Below, one piece after another: positions 45,558 to 57,093 of a stretch of 64,000 nt of DNA (positions are counted from its first letter, which is position 1; every line of letters begins with the position of its first letter). The position numbers were made by a program, and so were the translations under genes. This stretch comes from Dreissena polymorpha (Eukaryota; Mollusca; Bivalvia; Myida; Dreissenidae). Under the pieces are notes generated by a model, which was given only the letters and a program-made list of their open reading frames with translations, did not search any database and was not told the origin of the DNA. Location of the stretch: the NCBI RefSeq assembly GCF_020536995.1, contig NC_068362.1, positions 105,111,325-105,175,324 of the forward strand, in the 5' to 3' direction.

Positions 45558-48500
45558 TAGATATCACGGTACCTGAACCACGTGACTTTTTCGGCTATGT
45601 GTGGGACAATCGGATGTAAACAAAACGTCGCTTCAGGTAACCTTTTTGATAATTTCTTCATTATTTCAAAACCATTTAAAAAACAAAACAAAGACGAGTG
45701 CCCGGTCATTGTAAAAAGGCACAACTTTGTTAAGTTTGCGCAAAATTAATTAAGTATTTTTTTCCAAAAAGTGCAACCGCGTGTTTGAAAACACATGATG
45801 TGAAATGCTATGTGTGGTATATTTTTTGTTCAATCAACAAAAACATTGATAATAATATTGTCGAGGGTTTAAAAATAGGGGCGGACATTGTAATTCTTCA
45901 TAGAGAAGCTACTTACATTGTATGTTTGCGCAAATACATCTTATTCGGAGTGTGTGTATATAAATGTTATACTGCTATGTGTTGGATACATTTTTTAAAT
46001 GCTATGTGTGGTATACAAGAATTCTGCATTTAATCTGAACACAGTTTTGTAAGAATCTAGAACATAAACTTTAGTCTGTCCTGAAAATATATCAAATTAA
46101 CCAAATGTTACATTATTGAATACTGAAGTAATCGTGTAATGATTAACCAATTTATGTTTAACTGAACTTAATTCTTATTAAAGCATACATGTTATGTTGA
46201 AATATAATATTTCTTTGTTTTATTTATTGTCTTTAAATAAATATAATGATTGATATTTCTGCCTGATTATTGAAATTGGTCCATTTTTTAATGAATGACA
46301 AAGAAAATAAATAAGAGCACATGCTTTAAAATGGGTTTTACTTCTTTTGTTTTTCAGACTTGAAAAGGATTAGTCGAAAGATCTGTAACGCTTTTAAGGT
46401 TCGAAGCTGTGTAAGAACTACATGAACACCATCAAACCACACGGAAGGTGATATGTGGGCAAGTTAAAAATCAAAACCACGGTGACAGAGACAGGGACCC
46501 CCGCTTCATTCTGTGATGTTTATGGAAAGCTATTTCAACTAACTACGCAAACATACCATTTAACATGTATTTTTGCATAAGCAAAACAAAGTGTGTGTAT
46601 TGATATGTGTGTATATTTATCGGTTTTGTATCTATGTTATTACTAAAATTGATTAGATGAATATAAAATCTGATAATGTGTGTTAATAAAACAGGTGTTT
46701 CATAACAAATAATTTAAATCCAATGATGCGTGTTTGTGGTCTATTCCAATATCATCTCCATTTGAACATCTTCGAATCCAATAATGCTTGTTTGTGGTCT
46801 ATTCCAATATAATCTCCATGAATATCTTCAGTATATCAAAATAAACACGTCATTAATAATACCATTACTTTATAACTAGCATGCACATGTAACAATAGAA
46901 ATTAAAGCGCCAAATACATAAAGAAGTACATTAGTATTCACAAAGAAATTGTAATCAGTCAATTTATGAATTTGCAAATCTTGCTATTCAAACATATGAA
47001 TGCTTCAATTAAGTCATAACAAATGATCATCGCCAAAACGTCTTGACTTGTGGGGGTCATTATGCCAACAAACATATTGAATTGCATCAATACTTAATTT
47101 ACCTCAAATTCAAATGAAAGCTGAATAACTGACAATAGTTTGAGATGTTTAATGAAAATACCCATTCGCCCCGGTCATGAAAGGGCGCTGCAAGATCTTG
47201 TTACCACTGCACCAAGTAATTAACATTAATCATATAATGTTGTTCAATTTGTTGAAATGTCAAATTTTTATGTAATGTTTACTTTGATTGTTTTCTTTCC
47301 CTGCAATACTTGCACCATCTGGTAATAAATCAAACAGTCATTTAAACTTTGGAACATTTACTATACATGTTTGTATATGACAACTTTTCATTGATCAAGA
47401 TATCAGTACGTCTCTTGAAGGTGCTTCCAAAAATACTTTAATCTCCCTGAAAAGAACAAAATACAACTGATATAAACTGTTAAACTTAAAAAATAGCATG
47501 TGTGATATATTAGATAGCTCAATAGGATTTACATACAAATACATGATTTTCCAGAAAAAAATGTCATTGATCCTAGTGTCTATTTGTTTAAAAATGCTTA
47601 TGATCTCTTTATGCTTATTTATTAAATTCGTTACAGTCAAAAATGCCTACACATTCCTGCTAAAAAACACACAACTAACACTTTTTGTAGTTTTGTTGCA
47701 ATAATATTCACATGACATCTTGCACAAACAATCCTTACGATTTTGTGTATTAAACAAGTGCATTAGTCGGCAGTAACAATTCACTGAAAATTCAACATTT
47801 TGTAACAATATATTTTATAGAAACAAACAAGAAAAAGTTTGCCCAACGGAACTTTTTTCCTGTCCGTGCGTGGGTGGCTTTGTGTTAGGAGATCCCCGAC
47901 CGTGTTTTGACCTCTCCTGCCACACTGTTCGCAAACAAAGGCATTCTAAAAGTAACCAAATATGAATATAAGTTATCGACAATCATGATAATTTATAGTT
48001 ACATGAACGTAGGATTATCATATTTAAGGCGCGCAAAACACTAACAACAATGTTTATTGACCAACTTTTGTTATTCAGACAGACTTTAAATGTAATTGAC
48101 GTTAATGTCAATCTTTCGATTCTCTAGTTTAGTTTGTATACCACACAAAGCATTTAAAAAATTTGTCCCACACATAGCATCATTACATTTTCATACACAC
48201 ACTCCGAATCAGATGTATTTGCGCAAATATACAATGTATGTAGCTTCTCTATGAAGAATTACAATGTCCGCCCTATTTTTTAAACCCTCGACAATATTGT
48301 ATCTACGTTTTTGTTGATCGAATAAAAAATATACCAAACATAGCATTTCACTTCGTGTGTTTTCAAGCACGCGGTTGCACTTTTTGGAAAAATTACTTAA
48401 TTAATTGAGCGCAAACTTACCAAAGTTTTGTGTCTTTTGACAATGACCGGGCACTCGTCTTTGTTTTTTTAAAAATGGTTTTGAAATAATGATGAAATTA

Positions 48501-48593
48501 TCAAAAAGGTTACCTGAAGCGACGTTTTGTTTACATCCGATTGTCCCACACATAGCCGAAAAAGTCACGTGGTTCAGGCACCTTGGATATCTA
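45558..48593. mobile_element. 3.0 kb element with about 455-bp inverted ends
   Basis: TAGATATCACGGTACCTGAA (45558) is inverted at 48593. The arms run to about 46016 and from about 48140, near 90 percent alike, through CACGTGACTTTTTCGGCTAT, GTGTGGGACAATCGGATG, CGAGTGCCCGGTCATTG, GTGCAACCGCG, GAGGGTTTAAAAATAGGG and TTTGCGCAAATACATC. The roughly 2.1 kb interior has a 59-bp tandem duplication (AATCCAATGATGCGTG near 46716; related copy near 46775) and no recognisable transposase. Long terminal repeats in inverted order suggest a foldback-type (for example P/Galileo-like) or MULE-like non-autonomous element. No clear target duplication. Confidence 0.8.
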
Positions 48594-49246
48594 CAATATC
48601 AGATAATAAAGTTTGGTCATGTTGAAATGATACTCAAATGTGATTTACCCACCTTTAAATTTAAATGTAATGCATGGCTTAGACAGTGAAAGAAAAACAC
48701 TATGTGAAATGATTATGAAATCGAGTATTTGACTGTGCAGATTGGTTGTTTGAAAAAGTTTGGTACCTGAGTACATGCCGAACCAATCGCGTGTTTGTTC
48801 CTCAATGGCAATCGTCCAATAAATAATAGCACTTACTTGTTTTGTCATCATTTTAATAAAAAGTGCGAGTAGCGGTCGGTGTTGACACTTGCTATGTACA
48901 CACAAAACGGTGACGTCATTCGTTACTTGATACATTTTGTGATGACGTCATCGAACGGGGAAGTCCCTGAATGAAGACAAATGTTTTACACGAAGAATGC
49001 TGATGCTTTATTCGAAATATAGTAACAATAATAATAAATAGAGAGAAGAATTTTAAATATTTAAAAGCCGTAAATTTGATCTTTTTTTCTATTTTATCAT
49101 TATGATCAATCAGGAGACGCTGGTTATTTACTTCCAAAATTTCCAGTTCCGGTTCGGATATCAGGTTCGGTTGCGCGCGAAGATACCAAACTTTTCAAAA
49201 CAACAACCTGTGTAGATCTACAGTCCAATACACGTGTTAACGTAAT
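48594..49246. other. Possible weak inverted-repeat element
   Basis: GTTTGAAAAAGTTTGGTACC near 48750 is inverted near 49185 (ATACCAAACTTTTCAAAAC), about 20 bp arms with one gap, giving a possible MITE of roughly 460 bp. Evidence is limited to these ends. Confidence 0.3.
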
Positions 49247-49286
49247 GCGAGCTGTCGAGCCGCCTACGGCGGCTCAGCGAGCTCGC
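49247..49286. repeat. GC-rich hairpin in AT-rich DNA
   Basis: GCGAGCTG, CGAGCCGCC, then TAC, then GGCGGCTC and AGCGAGCTCGC form a stem of up to 18 pairs with a small bulge and a 3-base loop. Strong local GC contrast. Confidence 0.75.
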
Positions 49287-51229
49287 TATTAAAAGTACAT
49301 GTTCATGTGCAGATAAGAGGTGGGATGTGCAAAGTTGCTTTTACATCACAGTTAGCTGTTAAAAACATTTATCACTCAAAACTGAGTTCATTGGTTGTAT
49401 TAATGTTTTTTCAAAGACGAATTGAAATGCCTGATTTATCAGCTTGGTTTGGGTGTTTGGAATATAGATGGTACCAGCTTGCTAATTTGCAAAAAAACAA
49501 ACAATATTGTCGTCTATCGTCAACTGTTGTGCGCGTGTGCGAACATTTTTACTTCAACAATAATCCTCTTAAACCTCTGGACCAATACTGATAAAACTTG
49601 TGTTTTTCTAAAATGTATATAGTAGGAACTTACAAAAATCATCTTCTTCATAACGGTAAACACTAGTAAATGCATTGATTGTTATTGTAATGTAATGTAC
49701 ACATGTACTCGCTTACAGCGCGAACGGGCCCTCCCAATCTGCACATTACCTGAATGCGTCTGAAATGCATTTTAGGGGCGATGTCTTCGAAGTTAAAAAC
49801 GCAGTCAATTCCTAATTTTTGAGAAACGGACCTACCCATAACATTCATCTATTACAACTCTATAAATAATACCTTGTTATAGAAATATATAATAGACATT
49901 TGTTTCAAATAACTATCATCGATGATAAATTTATTATATATGATTTTGATAAAATATCTTTGACGAAAGCTTGAATATGCAATATTTTCATCATGAGTGC
50001 ACCAATAATTTTTACGACCGTTTGACAGCTGTTATGATATCTTCATTAATCAACTTACGCGTCCAATGAACTGGAATCTGTTCTTTATTCGTTTCGAGTG
50101 TGGTTAGAATAACGTTTAACTTTCCAGGCTCGTAGTTGCCTGTTTGTCATGGTACGCAGCTGACTACACATTGTCCGAAGAATTAAAAAAAGAGAAGTTC
50201 AAATCTACAATAAAAAAATGACCCCTTAAAAGGGATATGGTGTGTATTTCTTGCGACCAAGACTCCGACCACTGTTTACAGCATTCAACATCCAAAATAA
50301 TAAAATTAGTAAAATACCATTAATGTGGTTCCGCTTATTTGTACTGGTAGTAAACTGGTATTTAATCGTACAGTACTGTAATATCGTTTAGACATACCCC
50401 CCTTGAAAATGTGTGTCTGCCGCGATTATTCAAATTGGCTGGCATGCAATCTTCATTTCCTCCATATCCCAATATTTTGCTTTAATACCCACCGATCAAC
50501 GACGAGATACGATTCAAAATGCATAACTGTCACATTAAGAATTTTGCAAAGACTGATGCACTTCAAAATAACACGGTAGGGTTATTTGTGCCATGTAAAC
50601 AAGCGTTGCATTGAGAATCCAACAAAATGGTTTGTTCATTGTAATATAGGCTAAATAAGTGCAAGTGCAAAGCAAATGGAGTCAATATTATTACATGTTC
50701 ATGCAGTCTTATCGTGTTACACCAACGGTTTTCATACAAGTAAAATGCGATCAGTATGAATTTTATACAAATAAAAAATGAATGCACATGGATTTTATAA
50801 AAGATTACAAACTTTTGAACAAATATAATGGTGTTTCCCAATCTTTTCCGCTGATAAGGTCGAGTGATGACGCGCACATAGTTTTATCCAGTGTAAACAT
50901 CTTTCCATGTCCACATTTGGCTTTTGAAAGGTAAAAACGGTACACCAGTCATATGCGGTTTGTGGCAATAACGGCTGTCACTATTGCACGTTCCCCAACT
51001 GCATCTTTTTGTTGGCATTACGACGTTTTATGGAAAATATAGCGAACTTCTCAAATGTAAGTTATCGGTTTAAATTTTCGCGCCAGCCTTTGTTTGTACC
51101 TACCGCGCGTGCTCAAATATCGGAAAAACCCAGACCGGAGAGTTCCGAATAACAACTATTGGTGGTATATAGCCTCAACGAGACTGCCATTTTTATGAGT
51201 GAGAATTTTTTCATTCTATGTGCAGAAAA
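49287..51229. other. No gene recognised
   Basis: AT-rich DNA; open frames up to 104 codons lack motifs. 51060-51170 is less AT-rich and may be a promoter-like flank of the coding-like stretch that follows; this is inference. Confidence 0.35.
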
Positions 51230-51612
51230 ATGGCGGAAAATCCACCACAAAAACGACTGAAAAGGGACATACTTTTAGTCAAATTCACAGTCGCTTGATG
51301 AAATTTAAAAATGAAATTTTAACTGCGATGGACAATCTTAGGACGGATCAGTGGATAACATTTTGCTTTGTAAAAATCCTTCATTGTAACGGTGCGTACG
51401 CGTGTAGCTTTTCAAAGGCTTGGTGTAAGACCAAGAGAAATCTCGACGATGTCGATGAAAACAAACGGTCAATCGTATTGCTTCCTGATTTATTTGACTT
51501 TGAGTTATTACCAAAATTTTTGGAAAAGGATGGTGACATTGTCAAAATAAAATGACAGAAAACCAGATAGCCGCTTTCGACAGACTGATCACATTTTTGG
51601 AAAATATAGAGG
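51230..51612 (+). pseudogene. Unidentified coding-like stretch ending at a donor site
   Basis: I do not recognise the product. ATG 51230 opens MAENPPQKRLKRDILLVKF and stops after 22 codons. An overlapping frame continues with FKNEILTAMDNLRTDQWITF, CFVKILHCNGAYACSFSKAW, RNLDDVDENKRSIVLLPDLF, DFELLPKFLEKDGDIVKIK. A third frame has MTENQIAAFDRLITFLENIE, ending at a perfect donor, AGG|GTAAGT (51613). The peptides look protein-like (mixed charge, helical), and the frames are adjacent and in order, so this may be a first exon broken by two frame changes, or two short exons. It lies 290 bp left of the assembly gap. Confidence 0.35.
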
Positions 51613-51905
51613 GTAAGTTTTCCTTTAGTTCTTCTTGAATGCTCTGAGCTTTTATGAGTACATACGTACAGCTCATAGTTCCACTTTGCAAAGGCAAAAA
51701 CTATGTAAAAAAAACTGTCACAAGTATGTCTATAAAATGAGTTCAATCAACCTAATACATTGTTACAAACACAATACCTGTGGCAATCGACATCAATTTG
51801 CATGTATTTGTTGAGAAATGCTCAAAACATAAACTTGATAACAAATTGTTTTATGGCGGAAGTTGTGAATTGTCGATTAGCAGGCTTTCTGAAAAGTCCC
51901 AAACG
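51613..51905. other. No gene recognised
   Basis: AT-rich DNA between the candidate exon and the gap. Confidence 0.4.
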
Positions 51906-52005
51906 NNNNNNNNNNNNNNNNNNNNNNNNNNNNNNNNNNNNNNNNNNNNNNNNNNNNNNNNNNNNNNNNNNNNNNNNNNNNNNNNNNNNNNNNNNNNNNN
52001 NNNNN
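51906..52005. other. Assembly gap, exactly 100 N
   Basis: A run of 100 N, a conventional placeholder length. AAACG stands directly on both sides (51901-51905 and 52006-52010), so the flanks might overlap. Frames running through the N are meaningless. Confidence 0.99.
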
Positions 52006-52084
52006 AAACGTAGGATAATACAAATGTAATATGCATACTTTGATCACTAGGAATGATTCGTGGAAAATTTGCAACATGCACGTG

Positions 52085-52265
52085 GGATAAAATATAAGGC
52101 TTGTTTTGGGAAAGTGAGCTTAAAGCATGTTTAAAGTGTGGCCTAATTGTTGCAGTCTAACTAGGGTAATTAGGGAGGACACTTTCCTTTGAATGGTAGT
52201 TTTCGTTAAAAGAAAGTCTCTGGGACAACAGTTTACGCTCAAGCATAAGCCCAGTTTTTGCAGAA
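52085..52265. repeat. Degraded GCACAGGCTAAT MITE copy
   Basis: TTTTGGGAAAGTGAGCTTAA, GTAATTAGGGAGGACACTTT, AAGAAAGTCTCTGGGACAAC and AAGCCCAGTTTTTGCAGAAC follow the MITE order with strong decay. Confidence 0.6.
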
Positions 52266-52492
52266 CACAGCATATATAGTTGTTTTCCATACTGAGCAAA
52301 ATTCAATAAACTGCTGTGAGTAGATTGTCCAAACATTTGAGATGGTGACCCGCGCGCTGTTCATTGCTATTGTCATTGCTGTGCGGATGGCTTTGTTGCT
52401 TGGATACTGTGGGTCGCTGAACATGGCTTTTTTGTGCTTGGATACTGTGGGCTCCCTGAACGAGAGCTCTGATTTGGCAATGTCTGAAGGTG

Positions 52493-53023
52493 AACAATTA
52501 TAGGTGACCGTTGTTATAGTGAAGCTGAACGCCACCAGACAATTATAGGTGACCGTTGTTATAGTGAAGCTGAACGCCACCAGACAATTATAGGTGACAG
52601 TTGTTATAGTGTGAGCTGAACGCCACCAGACAATTATAGGTGACCGTTGTTATAGTGTGAGCTGAACACCACCAGACAATTATACGTGACCGTTGTTATA
52701 GTGAAGCTGAACGCCACCAGACAATTATAGGTGACAGTTGTTATAGTGTGAGCTGAACGCCACCAGACAATTATAGGTGACCGTTGTTATAGTGTGAGCT
52801 GAACGCCACCAGACAGTATACGTGACCGTTGTTATAGTGAAGTTGAACGCCACCAGACAGTTATACGTGACCATTGTTAAAGTGAAGCTGAACGCCACCA
52901 GACAATTATACGTGACCGTTGTTATAGTGAAGCTGAACGCCACCAGACAATTATACGTGACCGTTGTTATAGTGAAGCTGAACGCCACCAGACAATTATA
53001 GGTGACCGTTGTTATAGTGTGAG
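52493..53023. repeat. 45/46-bp minisatellite, about 11 copies
   Basis: Unit: GCCACCAGACAATTATAGGT, GACCGTTGTTATAGTG, AAGCTGAAC. Starts at 52531, 52576, 52622, 52668, 52713, 52759, 52805, 52849, 52894, 52939 and 52984. Two unit types differ by GTGAAGCTG (45 bp) or GTGTGAGCTG (46 bp) and partly alternate. Just upstream GCTTGGATACTGTGGG is also duplicated (52396, 52436). Minus-strand frames through the array are repeat artefacts. Confidence 0.95.
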
Positions 53024-55182
53024 ATCCCCTGCTGTGAAAGGAAGATAGAGATAAAAAATCAATTGACTCCACGAAATATGACTTTTCAGAGTTGTTTTAG
53101 GGACTTGTTCACAGTTTGATGAAATGACGAGTTTAAAAATTAATTGGCAGTATCACTATATGTGATAACACAATTAAAAAAAGAATTTATTCAAAATGTT
53201 AAAGCAAGCGAAATAGCCCCCTGAGAAGGGGCGTTTAAATTTAACATTACTTAAAATAATATTTGTCCTTAAATGGATTATAATAAACCTTTCATAAAGG
53301 CTAAATAATACAAAATTTGTACAATTTGTCCTCGATAATTTTGAAAATGCTATAAGCACTATCTTATATATGATTGACTTGGTTAATGATTCTTGTTTGT
53401 GTTCAAAAGTTGGGAATATAGCATGTTATCTGTGTTCTTCAAGTTGATGACACAATTGAAGGGTAATATTCCAATTGCTTAAGAGGTGTGGACAATGTTG
53501 TTCCACCAACTTATAACACAAACTTTTATGCAGACCAACAGACGAAGCAACGGACAGCGACTTATTGTTCCCTTTTGAACTTTCGTGACCAAGGTATAAT
53601 GATATATTTATTATTTATTTAACATTTATGCAAGGCCCCTAAATTGTTTGAGATAACTCAGTCCACTATACAAATAGTAATGAAAGAAGCAGCAGTAGGC
53701 GTCTGTTGTCAAAATAATTGTATTAAACCCTGCATCGTGCTAGATACGGGATCTACAGCTAACCTGGGATGCCAGGTTGTTCCACTGCTGCTGGGAGAAG
53801 CCCCCGGACACAGAGTTAAGACCCCATGTGCATCTTGACCCCTTCCCAAGTGCTCACAAGGCTTGGCTGGGGAACCACTAATTGTTTGGAGCCCTGATTG
53901 ATTACTGGGGTGATATTGGTCCTGGAATCCCTTTTCTCTGAAGGGTCACTTAATCACAGTGCCACTGTTCATTCCGGAAAGGGCGTCATGTTCATTGATA
54001 AGATGTCCTGTAAAATCGAATATAAACAACAGTGGAACTCAAGTTGCATCTGCCGGAAATCATTCTTATCATCACTAAAAGGTCTTCATTAAAATTAAGA
54101 CACAGGACTTAAACAATACACAGCACTACGCAGTTTAGTGTATGAAATGTTGAAAAATTACGCCTTTTTGATACATTCTGATGGCATTTACGCACAGACA
54201 AGGGACAATATTTCAGACGGTTTACCCAGTTGTTCACTCAAAACAAGAAAGACAACAACTGTTTAAAAGACTGGGTTCATTGATCGTGAGTGCAATAGCA
54301 GAAGTTAATTTGGTCAATTGTTTCTTAGTGTAAAGAGTCAATTTTGGAAGTGCTACAGGATGCTGGCTGGTTACTAAACTGGTTCGGGATATTATGACCA
54401 CAAACATTATCAATAACTGTCATGATGATCCAAGCTAAACTTTTGTTCTTAAGACAGCAGGCATTATAGTTGACACCAACAGTCCACCTTGCAGCCGCTA
54501 AAAGTTTTTTCTATAAAATCAAAAACAGTTATGCGTTTATTGTTTTGGTTTTGTTTTTGTTGAATAGCCCCATGTAATACTTTCTGCAAACATTGATGCC
54601 ATTTTGGCAAAGACAAATGCAAGCAACCAGTGCTAAAGTTGGCGCAAAACAATCATGTCAAATTGCAACTAGTGAATGGAATAGTAACACAGTCATGAAA
54701 ATTAATGAAAAATGCTTTAATTCGTAGATGTAGTTGGTTAATCAAGGTCCATGGACATAATTAGAATGCTGCATTGACCATGCAGTAAACGCAGTTGTAA
54801 CTCCTGAATTTTTGTCTTTGTCAACCATAAGCTTCCATATTGCTTAGCCAACAGATTTGAACTGAACCAATTTTGTGGCACAATGTTTCAGAGATAGAAA
54901 GCTTCTGAAAATAATATAGACATGCAATGCAATCATTTTAAATCAACCAGAGAATATGTGTTGAGTTAATTTCAGTATATTCTTAAACTTATTTCACAGG
55001 TGGTTATAGAGAAACAAATATGTTCACCAGGTGCATAGCAATGGGGGAAAGGGACTTTCTCTTAATCCCGGAGTGTTAAAAATATGATATCCTAATATTT
55101 CATCACTTTACATTGACAATACTTAAAAATACATGAAAATTGATCAGATATCATGTTTTTGCGTAATACTGTATTAATGTGG
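53024..55182. other. No gene recognised
   Basis: Mixed AT-rich DNA. 53740-54060 is richer in GC and has short open frames (GSTANLGCQVVPLLLGEA) but no recognisable domain or clear splice borders. Confidence 0.4.
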
Positions 55183-55400
55183 GACCTTAGTCAAGTGGTG
55201 GGATGTTGGTCTAGGAAACGAAAGGTCCCAAGATAGGATTCTGCTCACACCACAGAAACTGTGCAACTCAACTCAAACAATTAATCCCATTCTTGTTCTA
55301 TTGGGTACCTGTGAGGGAAATAAGCAAATCTGCTGTGGTTGCATACTGTGCAGAATGTAAACGGACGACTTATATCCCAGTGATCAGGTGCCACAGTGTA
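55183..55400 (+). repeat. tRNA-derived SINE-like repeat, decayed
   Basis: GGGACCTTAGTCAAGTGGTG then TTGGTCTAGGAAACGAAAGG and AAGATAGGATTCTGCTCACA align by eye with a tRNA-like head (A-box TTAGTCAAGTGG; a damaged B-box), followed by an unrelated body (ATTGGGTACCTGTGAGGG, TGCTGTGGTTGC). Probably an old SINE. Confidence 0.45.
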
Positions 55401-55988
55401 CGTTTTGCAATGGTTAGGGGACTTACCTATTGAGATGTAGTGAATGAGTTGGAGTTTGTTAGGATTTTTCTCTGTGAATAGAAACCAGCTCTTTGCGCAT
55501 CACTGACATATGTCCCTGTAAACCAAATAATTAATGCATTCTGAAATAGCATCAGTTTATATGGAGGTCAATCAATGTTGTTTGATTAAATAATATAAGA
55601 AATACATTATGTTTGAAGGCTCTTGATGCAAATGAGGTATACAATTAACACTTCACACACACACAGCCTACTATATACTGTTCACTTGATACAATCATTT
55701 TTCATCCATATCTAACCAATCTGCATTAAGTTACGTGTAACTCCAAAAGAGTTGGACGGACATAAGGAAGAATTGAAGGACGGAGAGAATTCTACAATTC
55801 TATCCGACATCCCCCCTGCACCCTTTCAAGGCAATACAAAAAGGCAACGATTATGAATATTTACAATTACGTAATGAATTTTGTTTAAGTTAGCAGCAAG
55901 GATAGAGTATTACCAATGTATAACACGCACACACTATTGAAATAAAAGTTTGAGTAGTAACACACTGCACATTATACACAGTAAATTA
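55401..55988. other. No gene recognised
   Basis: AT-rich; a short (CA)n tract near 55655. Confidence 0.45.
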
Positions 55989-56178
55989 TAGGACCAATGT
56001 ACCTTGTAGAAGAGGTAATATCAGCCCACTTGGCAGGACAGTTTGGAGCCCCAGCTTTAGACTGGCTGCACCTATCCGGACCCAGCTTACCAGACAGCCT
56101 GTTGTTCAGCTGGGTACCGATCTATGACAGCATGGGATCCTGTAGGAACCTCCTCTTAAAACAAAATTCAGGAACTTA
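55989..56178. other. GC-rich block, possible exon remnant of unknown strand
   Basis: About 50 percent GC against roughly 35 around it. Open on the plus strand (HLAGQFGAPALDWLHLSGPS) and nearly open on the minus strand (GPDRCSQSKAGAPNCPAKW). I recognise neither peptide and cannot decide the strand. Confidence 0.25.
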
Positions 56179-56499
56179 AATAAATATTGAAGGTAATAAT
56201 TGTATAATGTGCTGAAGTCATTAAAATAATTGATTTGCTAAAATTAAATAAAATTTAACAAGTCTATTACAGCAGATTTTGTATGGAAGGATAAAAGCTT
56301 GGTTCAAGGGCTGAATTTCGGCCAAAACGTAGACAAAACTATGCCTTCACCTTCTATCATTAAACCTGATATGAGATCAATTGCTATTTGCTATTTATTT
56401 ATCAAGTGGATTAATTTTAAAAACACATACTAAACCATTTGATGCTAGGAGATTTCTTCAATCAGGCAGAAAAAATACTGATTTTAAGTGAGCTATATG
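56179..56499. other. No gene recognised
   Basis: AT-rich DNA before the 53-bp array. Confidence 0.45.
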
Positions 56500-57062
56500 A
56501 GCCTCATTCTGGGAAAATAGGGCTTAAAGTATGTGCAGTATGCACAGGCTAATCTGGGATGACACTATAATAGGACTTAATGTATGTGTAGTCTGCACAG
56601 GCTAATCTGGGATGACACTTAAATAGGACTTAATGTATGTGCAGACTGCACAGGCTAATCTGAGATGACAATTTAATAGGACTTAATGTATGTGCAGTCT
56701 GCACAGGCTAATCTGGGATGACACTTTAATAGGACTTAATGTATGTGCAGTCTGCACAGGCTAATCTGGGATGACACTTTAATAGGACTTATTGTATGTG
56801 TAGTCTGCACAGGCTAATCTGGGATGACACTTTAATAGGACTTAATGTATGCGCAGTCTGCACAGGCTAATCTGAGATGACACTTTAATAGGACTTAATG
56901 TATGTGCAGTCTGCACAGGCTATTCTGGGATGACACTTTAATAGGACTTTATGTATGTGTAGTTTGCACAGGCTAATCTGGGATGACACTTTAATAGGAC
57001 ATTATGTATGTGCAGTCTGCACAGGCTAATCTGGGATGACAATTTAAGCACATACATGAAGC
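56500..57062. repeat. 53-bp tandem array made from the GCACAGGCTAAT MITE
   Basis: GCACAGGCTAATCTG starts at 56542, 56595, 56648, 56701, 56754, 56807, 56860, 56913, 56966 and 57019: ten copies at exactly 53 bp. The array is bracketed by MITE ends (TCATTCTGGGAAAATAGGGC before, ACATGAAGCCCCATATCCCA after). One arm of the MITE has therefore been amplified in place. TGCAGTCTGCA in most units is a perfect palindrome (TGCAG.CTGCA). Confidence 0.95.
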
Positions 57063-57093
57063 CCCATATCCCAGAACACCGCTAAGATACTAC

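Noticed and set aside
51760-52081. Open frames running across the N run
   Set aside because: The sequence is unknown in the gap, so these frames have no meaning.
52239-53072. 113- and 115-codon minus-strand frames with 15-residue repeats
   Set aside because: The 45-bp minisatellite gives a 15-codon period; the 46-bp units break it. No evidence of translation.
53644-54092. Two 64-codon plus-strand frames in a GC-richer block
   Set aside because: They have no shared frame, splice sites or recognisable motif.
56500-57062. CRISPR-like regular array
   Set aside because: The units are contiguous tandem copies without unique spacers, and the DNA is eukaryotic.
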